From the NCBI RefSeq assembly GCF_001424485.1, contig NZ_LMQC01000009.1, positions 1 to 60,130 on the forward strand: a stretch of 60,130 nucleotides of DNA. The letters run 5' to 3'. Positions 32,276 through 41,484 of the stretch are shown piece by piece; the first letter of the stretch is position 1, and each line of letters begins with the position of its first letter. The notes under the pieces were generated by a model that saw nothing but the letters and a program-made list of their open reading frames with translations, did no database searches and had not been told where the DNA came from. A program made the translations under genes and the position numbers. This stretch comes from Modestobacter sp. Leaf380. GTDB lineage: Bacteria; Actinomycetota; Actinomycetes; Mycobacteriales; Geodermatophilaceae.

Positions 32276-35200
32276 GCGACTCGAACCGCTGGCGGCTGCA
32301 CCGCGCCGGCATCCAGAACGTCTGGCACTACTGGGACGCCGAGTTCGTGCTCTCCGGGGGGCGCATGGTGCTGCGCGGCACCAACGGCTCCGGCAAGTCG
32401 CGCGCCCTGGAGCTGTTGCTCCCCTTCCTGCTGGACGCCGACCGGCGGCGGATGGACTCCAGCGGCTCCGGGTCGGTCAGCCTGGACCGGTTGATGCGCG
32501 TCGGTGGCCGGGAGGTCGGCAACCGGGTCGGGTACCTCTGGGTGGAGCTCGCCCACGGTGACGGGACGGGCGTCCCCGTCCGGTTCCTCACCCTGGGCGC
32601 CCACCTCAAGTGGTCCGCCGCGACCGGCACCGTGAAGGTGCACTGGTTCACCACCGACCACCGGGTCGGGCACGACCTGCACCTGCTGGACGGCCAGCGG
32701 CAGGCCCTGCGCCGGGAGGACCTCACCCGTCAGCTCGGCCCGGAGCAGGTCACCGATTCCGCCGACACGCACCGGGAGAAGGTCCGCAGCCTGGTCTTCG
32801 GTCTGGTCGACGCCCGGGCCGAGGAGCGGTTCGAGGGACTGACCCAGCTGCTGCACACGCTGCGCTCACCCGACGTCGGCAACCGGATCGACGAGGGCCG
32901 GCTGCCGGCCCTGCTCTCCGATGCCCTGCCGCCGCTCTCCCAGGCCACGCTGGATGCCGCCGGCGCCAAGCTCGACGAGATCTCCGAGACGCGCGCCCTG
33001 CAGGAGCGGCTGGAACGCAGCGTCGCGGACCTGGAGACCTTCCTGGCCTCCTATCGGCGGTATGCGCAGGGTGAGCTCGGCGCAGCGACGGCGCAGGCCC
33101 GGTCCGCCGTCCGCGATCGGGGCCGGGCCGACCGGGCCGAAGCCACTGCCCGGGTGGCACTGACCACCGCCGAGGAGGCCGCTGCCCAGGGAGCTGCCCG
33201 CTACGCCCAGTGCACCGAACAGCTGGCCGAGGTGCAGGCCACCCTGGCCGGGCTGCGGCAGTCCGCCGAGCGGCAGGACCTGCTGGAGCGTGCCCGCACG
33301 GTCACCGCACTCCGCACGTCTGCGGACGGCGCGGCCGACCGGGCGTGGGACGCCCGGGCCGGGGAGGAGCAGGCCGCGACGCGGGTCGCGGGCGCCGTCG
33401 ACGACGCGGAGGCCGCGGGCGCCCGGGCCAGCGGTCAGCTCACGGCACTCGCCGAGAAGGCAGGCGTGGCCGGCGTCCCGGACCCGCTGCCCTCCGAGGT
33501 GCCGCTGCGCCGGGTCGAGCTGGCCGGTGCCGTGGATGCCGTCCGGCTGCGGCCGGACCGGGACGCGGAGCCACTCGCTCGACCCGCGATGGTCGACCTG
33601 GACCTCGGCGATGCCGACCTGGAGGCCTGGCGGACCACCGCCGGGGCCGTCCGTCAGGCGGCACGGGACCGCCGCCACCAGCTGGAAGGGCGGCTCGTCG
33701 AGCACCGTCGGCTCCGCGACGCGGAACGAGCAGTGCTGACCGCGGAGAACAGACGCGACCAGGCCGCCGAACGCGAGCAGGCGGCCCGCGTTCGGCGGGA
33801 GGCCGCCGTCGGCACGGAGAGCGCGGCCGGTGGGGACCTGCGCGGGCAGTGGCTGCGCTGGGCCCGCTCGCCGGACACCACGGAGCACCTGGGCGACGTG
33901 GAGTGGTCGGGGACGGTCGGCGGGTGGCTGGGTGCAGCGGCACCTGACGACGTCGACACCGTCGTTCCAGACACCGCGGCTCTGGGGGCCACGGTCCTGG
34001 ACGAGTTGGACGGCGCCGCACAGGACGCTGCGGCCGATGCCGCCGAACGACTGTCCACCCAGCGAGCCGACCTGCGGCGACGAAAGACGATCCTGCTCGA
34101 CCGGGCCGCGGACCTCGGCTCCCGACGGGACCGGTTGGTGGCCGAGCAGGACCCGGACCCCACGGCGCTGGGCTGGGTCACCGCGGCGGCGGGCACCCCG
34201 CTGTGGCGGGCGGTGGACTTCGCGCCCGACGTCGACCCGGAACAGCACGCCGGCATCGAGGCCGCACTGATCGGGGCCGGCCTGCTCACTGCCGCGGTGG
34301 GCGCCGCGGGCGCGACCGGTCCCTCGGTCGGTGAGCTCCTGGTGGACGCCTCCAGCCCACGCGCCCAGCATCCGCTGTCGACGGTGCTGGTCCCCGATCC
34401 CGATGGTGGCCTGCCCGCCGGCCAGGTGACCGACGTGCTGGACCGGATCGGGTGGGCGGACCGCTCGGGATCGTGTTGGGTGGACGTCGACGGCAGCTTC
34501 CGGCTCGGCTCGCTCACCGGGCGCCACGACGTCCCGCACGCCCGGCACATCGGGACGACCGCCCGGGCCCGGCACCGGGCCGAGCAGTTGGCCCTGCTGG
34601 AGACCGAGCTCCGCGAGGTCGCGGCGGAGACAGCGACCGTCGCCGCCGGACTGAGCGAGGCCGCGGACCGCACCGAGGCGCTGCGCCGGTACGTCCGCAC
34701 AGCCCCCCGGACGACGGCGCTGCGCGAGGCCGGCACCCGGCGGCGCAGCGCGGACGCCGACCTCGCGCGTGAGGCCGCCGAGACCGTGCGCCTGTCCCAG
34801 GTGGCGACGGGATCGCGCTCGGCGTGGGACGTGGACCACCTCCGCCACACCGAGGCATGCGGCCGACTGGGCCTGCCGGCCGACGACGACCGTCTGGCGG
34901 CGGCCCGCGACCGCGCGGGGGACACGGTCACCGCGGCCGAGAACGTGAGTGCTGCCCTGGGTGACCTCGCCCGTGCCGTGCGCCGGGTGAGGGCAGACCA
35001 GTCGGTTGTGCAGACGGCGCGGGCGCACCGGGTGGCGGCCGAGACCGGCGCCGAGCAGGACCGGTCCCGCTGGCACGAGGCCGCCACCGAGCTGGCGGCA
35101 GCCGAGCTGGTCGCGGGACTGGACGCCGACGCGGCCCGCGCCGAGCTCGCGGCGGCCGAGCGGGAGGTCGGACGAGCTCGGGCAGCACACACCGCTGCCG

Positions 35201-36372
35201 ACGCGGAACGACTGGACACCGCCCAGGCGGCGAGCAGCGCGCGCCGGGACGCCGAGAACGCCGCCGTCTCCGCCACGGCGACCCGGACGGCTGCTGCGAC
35301 GGCCGAGGACCGGTTGCGCCACCGGGCCGAGTTGCCCGGGCTCGCTGAAGCCGCCGGGCTGTCCGAGCTGCCGACCGCCGGCCCTCTGGTCGACGTCCTG
35401 ACCGCAGGGCTCCCCGACCCGGTGCCCGACCGCGACCCCGACGGCTACCAGAAGGCGCTGCTGGAGTTGAACCGCCGGCGTGACCCCGGGGACTACGACC
35501 TGCTCCCCTCGGTGGCGGACGGGGTGAACCTCGTGGAGATCGGCGAGGCCGCCGGCCGGCGCTCGCTGCCGGGCGCCGTCGCCGAACTGGTCCGCCGCCG
35601 AGACCTCGGCCGGGCCGCGCTCACCGAGAAGGAGCAGCGGGTCTTCACCACCTTCGTGCTGGGCACCGTCGCCGACGAGCTCCGACAGCAGCTGCTGTGG
35701 TCACTCGAGCAGGTCGACCGGATGAACGACCGGCTGGCCGGCATCCGGACCAGCCACGGGATCGGGGTGGAGATCCGTTGGCCGTTGGCCGAGGACGCCG
35801 CCGGCTCGGCCGCACGGATCGAGGAGCTGGTGCTGACCCGCGCCTCGGCCCGGTCCGTGGACGCCAACGCCGAGCTGACCACGCTGCTGCGTGGCCGGGT
35901 CGAGGAGGAGCTGCGCGGGGACCCTGCGCAGGGGTACGCGACCGCGCTCCGGGCGGCCCTGGACCACCGCTCCTGGCACACCGTCGAGGTCTACATCCTG
36001 GGGCCCGGCAAGGACGAACGCCGCAAGATCAGCCGCCGGGCCCGCCTGTCCCAGGGCGAGACGCGGGTCGTCAGCTACCTGGCGCTGTTCGCGGCCGCCG
36101 ACGCGTTCTTCACCGGGCTCCCCGACCCGGAGGCACTGCGGCTGATCCTGCTCGACGACGCGTTCGCCAAGGTGGACGAGCCGACGATCGGGGAGCTGAT
36201 GGCCCAGCTGGTCAGGCTGGACCTGGACTTCGTGATGACCGGCCACGCGCTCTGGGGCTTCGGGCCCGGGGTGCCTGCGCTCGACGTCTACGAGGTACGC
36301 CGAGCCGAGGGAACGTCGGCGATCACCACCCGGGTGCACTGGGACGGTACGAGCAGGCACGTGTTCGGGTGA
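32272..36372 (+). CDS. jetC: Wadjet JetC-like SMC ATPase (TIGR02680)
   Basis: A 1366-residue protein. Walker A (GTNGSGKS) lies at residues 36-43, followed by the aromatic-rich N-terminal head. About 250-1150 is coiled coil with many Ala/Glu/Arg heptads and a hinge region. The C-terminal head has signature LSQGETRVVSYLALF near 1259 and Walker B LRLILLDDAFAKVDE near 1290, then a switch histidine (MTGHALWGF). All ATPase motifs are intact. It is the motor of the four-gene system, which extrudes or condenses circular DNA. GTG start overlaps jetB. Confidence 0.93.
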   Translation: MSDSNRWRLHRAGIQNVWHYWDAEFVLSGGRMVLRGTNGSGKSRALELLLPFLLDADRRRMDSSGSGSVSLDRLMRVGGREVGNRVGYLWVELAHGDGTGVPVRFLTLGAHLKWSAATGTVKVHWFTTDHRVGHDLHLLDGQRQALRREDLTRQLGPEQVTDSADTHREKVRSLVFGLVDARAEERFEGLTQLLHTLRSPDVGNRIDEGRLPALLSDALPPLSQATLDAAGAKLDEISETRALQERLERSVADLETFLASYRRYAQGELGAATAQARSAVRDRGRADRAEATARVALTTAEEAAAQGAARYAQCTEQLAEVQATLAGLRQSAERQDLLERARTVTALRTSADGAADRAWDARAGEEQAATRVAGAVDDAEAAGARASGQLTALAEKAGVAGVPDPLPSEVPLRRVELAGAVDAVRLRPDRDAEPLARPAMVDLDLGDADLEAWRTTAGAVRQAARDRRHQLEGRLVEHRRLRDAERAVLTAENRRDQAAEREQAARVRREAAVGTESAAGGDLRGQWLRWARSPDTTEHLGDVEWSGTVGGWLGAAAPDDVDTVVPDTAALGATVLDELDGAAQDAAADAAERLSTQRADLRRRKTILLDRAADLGSRRDRLVAEQDPDPTALGWVTAAAGTPLWRAVDFAPDVDPEQHAGIEAALIGAGLLTAAVGAAGATGPSVGELLVDASSPRAQHPLSTVLVPDPDGGLPAGQVTDVLDRIGWADRSGSCWVDVDGSFRLGSLTGRHDVPHARHIGTTARARHRAEQLALLETELREVAAETATVAAGLSEAADRTEALRRYVRTAPRTTALREAGTRRRSADADLAREAAETVRLSQVATGSRSAWDVDHLRHTEACGRLGLPADDDRLAAARDRAGDTVTAAENVSAALGDLARAVRRVRADQSVVQTARAHRVAAETGAEQDRSRWHEAATELAAAELVAGLDADAARAELAAAEREVGRARAAHTAADAERLDTAQAASSARRDAENAAVSATATRTAAATAEDRLRHRAELPGLAEAAGLSELPTAGPLVDVLTAGLPDPVPDRDPDGYQKALLELNRRRDPGDYDLLPSVADGVNLVEIGEAAGRRSLPGAVAELVRRRDLGRAALTEKEQRVFTTFVLGTVADELRQQLLWSLEQVDRMNDRLAGIRTSHGIGVEIRWPLAEDAAGSAARIEELVLTRASARSVDANAELTTLLRGRVEEELRGDPAQGYATALRAALDHRSWHTVEVYILGPGKDERRKISRRARLSQGETRVVSYLALFAAADAFFTGLPDPEALRLILLDDAFAKVDEPTIGELMAQLVRLDLDFVMTGHALWGFGPGVPALDVYEVRRAEGTSAITTRVHWDGTSRHVFG

Positions 36373-37577
36373 GCCTGCTCGACGAGCTTGGGGACGCGGC
36401 GCTGGCCGGTGTGTGGCGTGCCGTGCGGCGTCAACTCGAGACGACCGGGCTGCAGCCCTCCGGTGCGGTCACGGTGCAGGTGGACGGGGTCGCTGCGGAC
36501 CTGCTCGGTGGGCTGCTCGGACGACGTCCGCAGGTGGGGCGGTGGAGGATCGGTCTCGCCGATCTGGATGCCGCGCTGCGTGCCTCTCCCGCCGCGGTGT
36601 CCCTGGTCGAGGCCACCGTCGTCCTGCACGGCCCACTGCGGGACCGGCCCGCCGAGCGGCGTGCGGCCGAGACGGCCAGGATCGCAGCAGGCGGGGTCTG
36701 GGCCGAGTCACTCGTGGCCGCGGGACTGCCCGCGGAGCCCTGGGTCGTTGACTGGACGGCGGGGCTCCGGACCACCGGCTTGCTCGGGTCGTCGCCGGCG
36801 TCGCTGCAGGCCGCGGTGTCGGCGGTCGCCACCGTCCTCGCCGATCCCCGGCCGCGGACGTTGGGCGAGCTCGCGGCCGCGGTCACCGGCGACGCCCACG
36901 GGCTGGACCCGGGCCGGCGAGCAGGTGCGGTGGCCCTGCGCGGACTGGCCGCGCGGAGTGGACAGCCACCGCCCGGCCAGGCCGACGCCCGGTCCCGGCT
37001 GTGGGCATCGGTCGGGGTGGCCGTCGACGACGTCTCGGGGACGGTGCTGGTGCTCAACTGGCGTCCTCCCTCGAAGGACCGATGGGCAGTGACGATGCGG
37101 GAGCGGGCCGACCTGGGGCTGCCGACCCACGTGACCGTGCGGGAGCTGCGCACCGCACCGGGCCCGTGGGCGCTGCCGGGCCATGTGGTGCACGCGTGCG
37201 AGAACCCCCAGGTGCTCCAGGCCGCCGCCGACCGTCGCCTGCCCGGCGCGTTGGTCTGTCTGCAGGGCAACCCGTCCGCTGCAGCGGCGCTGCTGGTGCA
37301 GGGGCTGGCCTCCGCGGGGGCCGTCGTCCGGTACCACGGGGACTTCGACTGGCCGGGGGTGGCGATCGCCGGCCGGGTGTTCGCGCTGGGCGCCGCGCCC
37401 TGGCGGTTCGGGGCTGCCGACTACCTGGACGTTGCACCCGCTCTCGGCGTGCCGCTCACCGGACGCCGGACCCCCACCCCGTGGGACCCCGGGCTGGCAG
37501 AGGCGATGCAGTCGCAGGGCAGTGCCGTCCACGAGGAAGCCGTGCTGGAGGAGCTCCTGTCCGACCTGGTTCTCTGA
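36369..37577 (+). CDS. jetD: Wadjet JetD-like Toprim nuclease (DUF2399/TIGR02679)
   Basis: A 402-residue protein with GTG overlapping the jetC stop. The C-terminal Toprim-type domain shows HACENPQVLQAA near residue 277 (metal-binding glutamate), LVCLQGNPSAAAALLVQGLASAG, and RYHGDFDWPGVAIAGRVFAL near 322 (the DxD pair). This is the DUF2399 nuclease, related to topoisomerase VI Toprim; in Wadjet it cuts plasmid DNA after SMC capture. The N-terminal half is a helical arm domain. All key acidic residues are present. Confidence 0.9.
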   Translation: MSLLDELGDAALAGVWRAVRRQLETTGLQPSGAVTVQVDGVAADLLGGLLGRRPQVGRWRIGLADLDAALRASPAAVSLVEATVVLHGPLRDRPAERRAAETARIAAGGVWAESLVAAGLPAEPWVVDWTAGLRTTGLLGSSPASLQAAVSAVATVLADPRPRTLGELAAAVTGDAHGLDPGRRAGAVALRGLAARSGQPPPGQADARSRLWASVGVAVDDVSGTVLVLNWRPPSKDRWAVTMRERADLGLPTHVTVRELRTAPGPWALPGHVVHACENPQVLQAAADRRLPGALVCLQGNPSAAAALLVQGLASAGAVVRYHGDFDWPGVAIAGRVFALGAAPWRFGAADYLDVAPALGVPLTGRRTPTPWDPGLAEAMQSQGSAVHEEAVLEELLSDLVL

Positions 37578-37601
37578 ACCTGTGGACAAGATCATCGCGA
37601 A

Positions 37602-37623
37602 GAGCCGGCCTCCCGGCAGGCTC
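37602..37623 (+). terminator. weak hairpin after the Wadjet operon
   Basis: GAGCC and GGCTC flank a smaller GCC-TCCC-GGC stem, an imperfect hairpin 25 bp past jetD. It could terminate the operon before the next gene, whose GTG at 37630 lies just after it. The stem is short and has a mismatch. Confidence 0.35.
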
Positions 37624-37629
37624 CCCGGT

Positions 37630-38067
37630 GTGTCGACTCCGCCGCTGCCCACCACCCCTGTCACCACCGACCCCGAGTTGACCGAGCGCTGGCGCACGCT
37701 GCTCGGTACGGACGGCGTGCCGACGAGACGCACGCTCTTCCTGAGCTGGCTGCGTGCCGACGGGACCTCGGTCCCGATGCTGATCCCGGTGGAGGACATG
37801 CCGGCCGAACCGGATCGGCAGGCCATAGACGGCCTGGTGCGGATCCACGACGTCGTCGCCGAATCCGAGGGAGTCCCGGCCGCCGGTCTGCACCTGGCGA
37901 TGTGCCTCGAGCGGCGTGGTCCAGCGGGCCTCTCCCCCGAGGACGCCGCGTGGGCGGCAGCCGTCGACTCCGTGGTGCGGGGGCGCGACGGGCTGGACTG
38001 CAGCCTGTCGGTCAGCGACGGCCGCCGATTGTTCTCGGTCCTGCCTCGGCAGTCGTGGAGCCGGTGA
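37630..38067 (+). CDS. hypothetical actinobacterial protein
   Basis: A 145-residue protein. RTLFLSWLRADGTSVPMLIPVEDMPAEPDRQAIDGLVRIHDVV and GLHLAMCLERRGPAGLSPEDAAWAAAVDSVV resemble a family of small actinobacterial proteins of unknown role (pattern WLxADG..P.v.PvdDxP..PD). The start is uncertain: GTG 37630 avoids the hairpin; GTG 37582 in the same frame would add 16 residues. It separates the Wadjet operon from the VapBC pair, so its link to either is unclear. Confidence 0.6.
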   Translation: MSTPPLPTTPVTTDPELTERWRTLLGTDGVPTRRTLFLSWLRADGTSVPMLIPVEDMPAEPDRQAIDGLVRIHDVVAESEGVPAAGLHLAMCLERRGPAGLSPEDAAWAAAVDSVVRGRDGLDCSLSVSDGRRLFSVLPRQSWSR

Positions 38068-38105
38068 TGCTTGCAGAGTGCGACACTGCAGTGGACGATG
38101 GCCAC

Positions 38106-38327
38106 ATGCCGACGCTGTACCTGCGCAACGTCCCCGTCGAGGTCCTCGCCCGCCTCGAGCGCATTGCCGCGGTCGAGCGGTCCTCGGTCAGCGCAGTGGC
38201 ACTGCGGGAGTTGGAGCAGGTGTCCCGACGAGCCGACAACGCCGAGCTCCTCGACGCCCTGCCCGACACCGGTGTGGGGATGGAGGCCGTGCTGGACCAG
38301 GTGGACGCCGGCCGAGCCGACCGGTGA
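38106..38327 (+). CDS. vapB: VapB/FitA-type antitoxin (ribbon-helix-helix)
   Basis: A 73-residue protein. MPTLYLRNVPVEVLARLERI is the strand and first helix of a FitA-like RHH domain, and VERSSVSAVALRELEQV is the second helix. The tail (ALPDTGVGMEAVLDQVDAGRADR) is the toxin-binding part. ATG is the first start after the stop of the previous gene. Its stop overlaps the GTG of the PIN toxin by four bases. A loose dyad (GCAG..GTG..CAC.GC) lies about 25 bp upstream and may be its operator. Confidence 0.87.
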   Translation: MPTLYLRNVPVEVLARLERIAAVERSSVSAVALRELEQVSRRADNAELLDALPDTGVGMEAVLDQVDAGRADR

Positions 38328-38707
38328 TCGTCCTCGACGCATCTGCTGGTCTGGCTGCGCTGCTCCGGTCCGGACCGGCGCGGGCCGCTGTCGCATCCGA
38401 GCAGGTGCACGTCCCCCACCTGGCAGATGTCGAGGTCGTCCACACCCTGCGGAGGCTCCTGCTGTCCGGGCAGCTGGAGGGTCCCCAGGCTGAGGCGGCC
38501 GTCCGGACGTGGTCACGGCTGGGCCTGGTCCGCCACTCGGTCCACCCACTGCTGGGCCGCGTGTGGGAGCTCCGGGACAGCGTCACGGCGTACGACGCGA
38601 GCTACGTGGCCCTCGCCGAGTCGCTCGGCTGTCCGCTGGTGACGGCCGACCGTCGACTGGCGCGGGCCGGAGCCGCTCGCTGCCCGGTGACGGTCGTCCC
38701 GAACTGA
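38324..38707 (+). CDS. vapC: VapC PIN-domain ribonuclease toxin
   Basis: A 127-residue protein with GTG start in a GTGA overlap. The PIN acidic residues are all present: VIVLDASAGL (first Asp), LADVEVVHTLRRL (Glu), SVTAYDASYVALAESLG (Asp) and LVTADRRLARAGA (Asp). It should cleave RNA when its antitoxin is lost. This complete pair sits 0.5 kb from the end of the Wadjet operon, opposite the damaged pair at its start. Confidence 0.92.
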   Translation: MIVLDASAGLAALLRSGPARAAVASEQVHVPHLADVEVVHTLRRLLLSGQLEGPQAEAAVRTWSRLGLVRHSVHPLLGRVWELRDSVTAYDASYVALAESLGCPLVTADRRLARAGAARCPVTVVPN

Positions 38708-38722
38708 GTCCCGGGCAGCTCG

Positions 38723-39540
38723 TCAGTCGAACCAGAGGTCCCACTGCGGCCGGACGGCGAGCTGCTCGGCGACCGCGCGGACGCTGTCCAACCCGGACTG
38801 CCACAGCACGTCGGGGCACAGCGCCACGATCTCGGCGGCGGCCCGCTCGGCGGCCGCGCCGGTCGGCGGGGTGGGCACGAGCCGGTGAGGACGTCGGAGG
38901 ACAGCCCGGCGACGACGGCGCCGTAGCGGTCCTCCCAGCTGCGCAGCACTGCGGAGACCTCGGCGGCGCTGCGGGCGTTGATCGCGCCCACCCAGCCGGT
39001 GAGGGCGACCGCGTCGGCCGGGCGGGAGCAGCTGACCAGCCCGAGCCGGGCGCCCTCGCCGAGGACGGTGGGCGTGGACAGCACCCGCGGCCCCTCCGGC
39101 GGCGCCGGCTGCAGGCCGGGGAAGCCGGTCTGGAAGGGCGCCAGCTGCGGGTCGCCGGCGGTGAACTGCTCCTGCCAGGCCCGGGCCAGCAGGGCTGCGG
39201 GGTCGACGGCGTCCACGGCCGAGACGGGCACCGGGTCCAGCTCGCCGATCGCCCAGGGCCGCTCGGGCTGCCCGGGGTTGCCGGTGAGCACCAGCGGCCA
39301 GAGCCCGGTGGTGGCGTGCGCGGCGGCGAACCGCGGCCAGAGCCCCCGGATGTGCGGGACGTCCTCGTCGGTGGCCCACAACGCGGTCGGGGTGGGCCCG
39401 CGGCCGAAGTCGGCGACGACGGGACGGCCGGGCGGGACCGCGAGCCCGATCAGCTCCAGCGGCCCCGCGGGCGGCAACGGCGCGAGCTGGGGCTGCGGGC
39501 GGGAGCGGCGGGAGAAGCGCACCGCCTGATCCTGGCGCAT
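38723..39540 (-). pseudogene. DUF4253 protein gene with an apparent -1 frameshift
   Basis: The N-terminal and middle parts read in one frame (PLELIGLAVPPGRPVVADF, LFATDED-like ALWATDEDVPHIRGLWPRF, WPLVLTGNPGQPERPWAIGEL, WEDRYGAVVAGLSSDVLTG). The conserved C-terminus continues in the next frame (RLVPTPPTGAAAERAAAEI, CPDVLWQSGLDSVRA, WDLWFD). Restoring one C near 38884 (ACC-GGC to ACCCGGC) would join them as SSDVLTRLVPTPPTG. Either a recent mutation or a base missed in a C/G run. Start ATG at 39538-39540 or GTG 39520-39522. DUF4253 function is unknown. Confidence 0.75.
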
Positions 39541-39619
39541 GCGCGGGGCCCGGAACCCGAACGGACGCCACACGCCGTCGGCCCTGGACTCCGACCCCCT
39601 GGGCCGGTAGGACGGGGGG

Positions 39620-40459
39620 ATGGACGACGAGAAGACCCGCGGCTCGACCGTCCACGACCTGCGCGTGCCCGGCGCCCGAGTGACCTACGAGGTGCTGGGC
39701 TCGGGTCCGGTGGTCGCGCTGGTGGGCCAGTCGATCGGCGCCGACGGCTTCCGCGCGCTGGCGCAGCGGCTGGCCGACGACCACACGGTGGTGCTGCACG
39801 ACCCGCGCGGCACCGGCCGCAGCTCGCTGGAGGACCCCGACGAGGGCGCCGACCCCGAGCTGCTCGCCGACGACCTGGCCCGCGTCCTGCGCACGGTCAC
39901 CGACGGCCCGGCCGACGTGTTCGGCGCCAGCGGCGGCGCGGTGACCGCGCTGTCCCTCGCGCTCACCCACCCGGAGCTGGTCGGCACCACGGTGGCCTAC
40001 GAGCCGCCGCTGGTGTGGTGGCTCGACGACGGCCCGCAGGCCGCCCGGCAGGTGCACGGCGTGGTCGAGGCGCACCGCTCGCACGGCCTGGACGCCGGCC
40101 TCGACGCCTTCGCCGCCTTCACCGGCTTCACCTCCCCGCGGCGGGAGCGCCCGCTGCCCGGCTCCCCCGGCAGCGACGTCCGGGTCACCGAGCGGCTGGT
40201 GCTCAACGCGCTGGAGCCGATCTGCCTGTACCGGCCCGACCTGGGCACCCTGCGCGGCACCGACCGCCTCGTCGTCGGCGTGGGGACGACGTCCGGCGGC
40301 GAGCTGGCGCACCGCTGCGGCCGGGCCCTGGCCCGCGCGCTCGGCACGGAGCCGGCGGTCTTCCCCGGACACCACGGCGGGTACGGCGGCCCCGAGGTCG
40401 GCGGGGTGGCGGAGGCGTTCGCGGTGCGGTTGCGGGAGGTGCTGGCCGGGACGCGGTAG
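39620..40459 (+). CDS. alpha/beta-fold hydrolase, paralogue of 15367-16164
   Basis: A 279-residue protein: VVALVGQSIGADGFRALAQRL, VVLHDPRGTGRSSLED, nucleophile elbow DVFGASGGAVTALSLAL with serine near residue 96, and PGHHGGYGGPEVGG carrying the catalytic histidine. It aligns along its length with the 15367 protein, so the genome holds two related hydrolases 24 kb apart. Substrate unknown. ATG at the start of DDEKTRG. Confidence 0.9.
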   Translation: MDDEKTRGSTVHDLRVPGARVTYEVLGSGPVVALVGQSIGADGFRALAQRLADDHTVVLHDPRGTGRSSLEDPDEGADPELLADDLARVLRTVTDGPADVFGASGGAVTALSLALTHPELVGTTVAYEPPLVWWLDDGPQAARQVHGVVEAHRSHGLDAGLDAFAAFTGFTSPRRERPLPGSPGSDVRVTERLVLNALEPICLYRPDLGTLRGTDRLVVGVGTTSGGELAHRCGRALARALGTEPAVFPGHHGGYGGPEVGGVAEAFAVRLREVLAGTR

Positions 40460-40527
40460 CGCCGCCGGCCCGGTTGGATGGGGCCGATCGGCGGTGCATC
40501 GGCGCCGCCCCCTTCCCGGGAGGCGGC

Positions 40528-41484
40528 ATGGCCCTGGACCGTCCTGATCGAGCCGCCGGCGCCGTCCTCGGCTCGGCCGTCGGTGACGCACTCGGCGCAC
40601 CGTTCGAGTTCGGCCCACCCGGGCGCTACTCGGCCCGTTTCCCGGTGGACGCCGACGGGCCGCTGGACGAGATGTGCGGTGGCGGCGCGCTGGGGTGGGC
40701 GCCGGGTGAGTTCACCGACGACACCCAGATGGCGCTGCTGGTCGGGCAGTCGCTGGTCGAGTCCGGCGGGCTGGACGAGGCCGACCTGTTCGGCCGGTTC
40801 GCCCGGTGGGCTGCGGGCGACCCACCGGACATCGGCAACCAGACCCGCGCGGTCCTGGGCTCGGGGCGCCCGTGGGACGTCGCCGCCGCCGAGCACTTCG
40901 CCCGGTCCGAGCACGCCGCGGGCAACGGCTCGCTGATGCGGACGACGCCGGCCGCGGTCTTCTTCGCGCCCCAGGGCAGAGCCGCGACGATGGACGCAGC
41001 CCCCCGGATCTCGGACCTGACGCACGGCGACCCGTCCGCCGGCGAGGGCTGCGCGGTCTTCCACGAGCTGGTGCGGGTCGCACTCGACGGCGGTGACCCG
41101 CTCGGGGCCGTCGACGGTGCGCTCGACGAGGTGGCGCCCGAGCACCGGGACCGGTGGGCGACCGTGCTGACCGCGGACTGGACGCCGGCGGACGCCACCG
41201 AGACGAACGGCGCGGTGTGGCCGACGCTGGGCCAGGCGGTCTGGGCGCTGCGCGGGGCGTCGTCGTTCTCCGAGATGCTGCGGCGCGTGATCGACCTGGG
41301 CGGCGACACCGACACGGTGGCCGCGGTCGCCGGCGGTATGGCCGGCGCCGTGTTCAGGATGGACGGCATCCCGGCGCGGTGGGTGGCCGTGCTGCACGGC
41401 CGGGTGCCCGGGTTCGGCGACCACCGCTGGGACGTCGGCGACCTCACCGGGTTGGCAGCCGAGCTGGCAGGCGGCGCCCACTAA
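40528..41484 (+). CDS. ADP-ribosylglycohydrolase family protein (DraG-like)
   Basis: A 318-residue protein. GAVLGSAVGDALGAPFEFGPP near residue 10, FTDDTQMALLV near 65 and LGGDTDTVAAVAGGMAGAVF near 255 are the three metal-binding segments of the DraG/ARH family; AGNGSLMRTTPAAVFF and LTHGDPSAGEGC are further conserved pieces. These enzymes remove ADP-ribose from proteins or nucleic acids. ATG follows GGGAGG. The gene converges on the phosphatase gene, with the stops overlapping. Confidence 0.93.
   Translation: MALDRPDRAAGAVLGSAVGDALGAPFEFGPPGRYSARFPVDADGPLDEMCGGGALGWAPGEFTDDTQMALLVGQSLVESGGLDEADLFGRFARWAAGDPPDIGNQTRAVLGSGRPWDVAAAEHFARSEHAAGNGSLMRTTPAAVFFAPQGRAATMDAAPRISDLTHGDPSAGEGCAVFHELVRVALDGGDPLGAVDGALDEVAPEHRDRWATVLTADWTPADATETNGAVWPTLGQAVWALRGASSFSEMLRRVIDLGGDTDTVAAVAGGMAGAVFRMDGIPARWVAVLHGRVPGFGDHRWDVGDLTGLAAELAGGAH

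Noticed and set aside
38723-40618. A 631-codon minus-strand frame
   Set aside because: Only its last 50 or so residues are coding (C-terminus of the frameshifted DUF4253 gene). The upstream part is antisense to the alpha/beta hydrolase gene.
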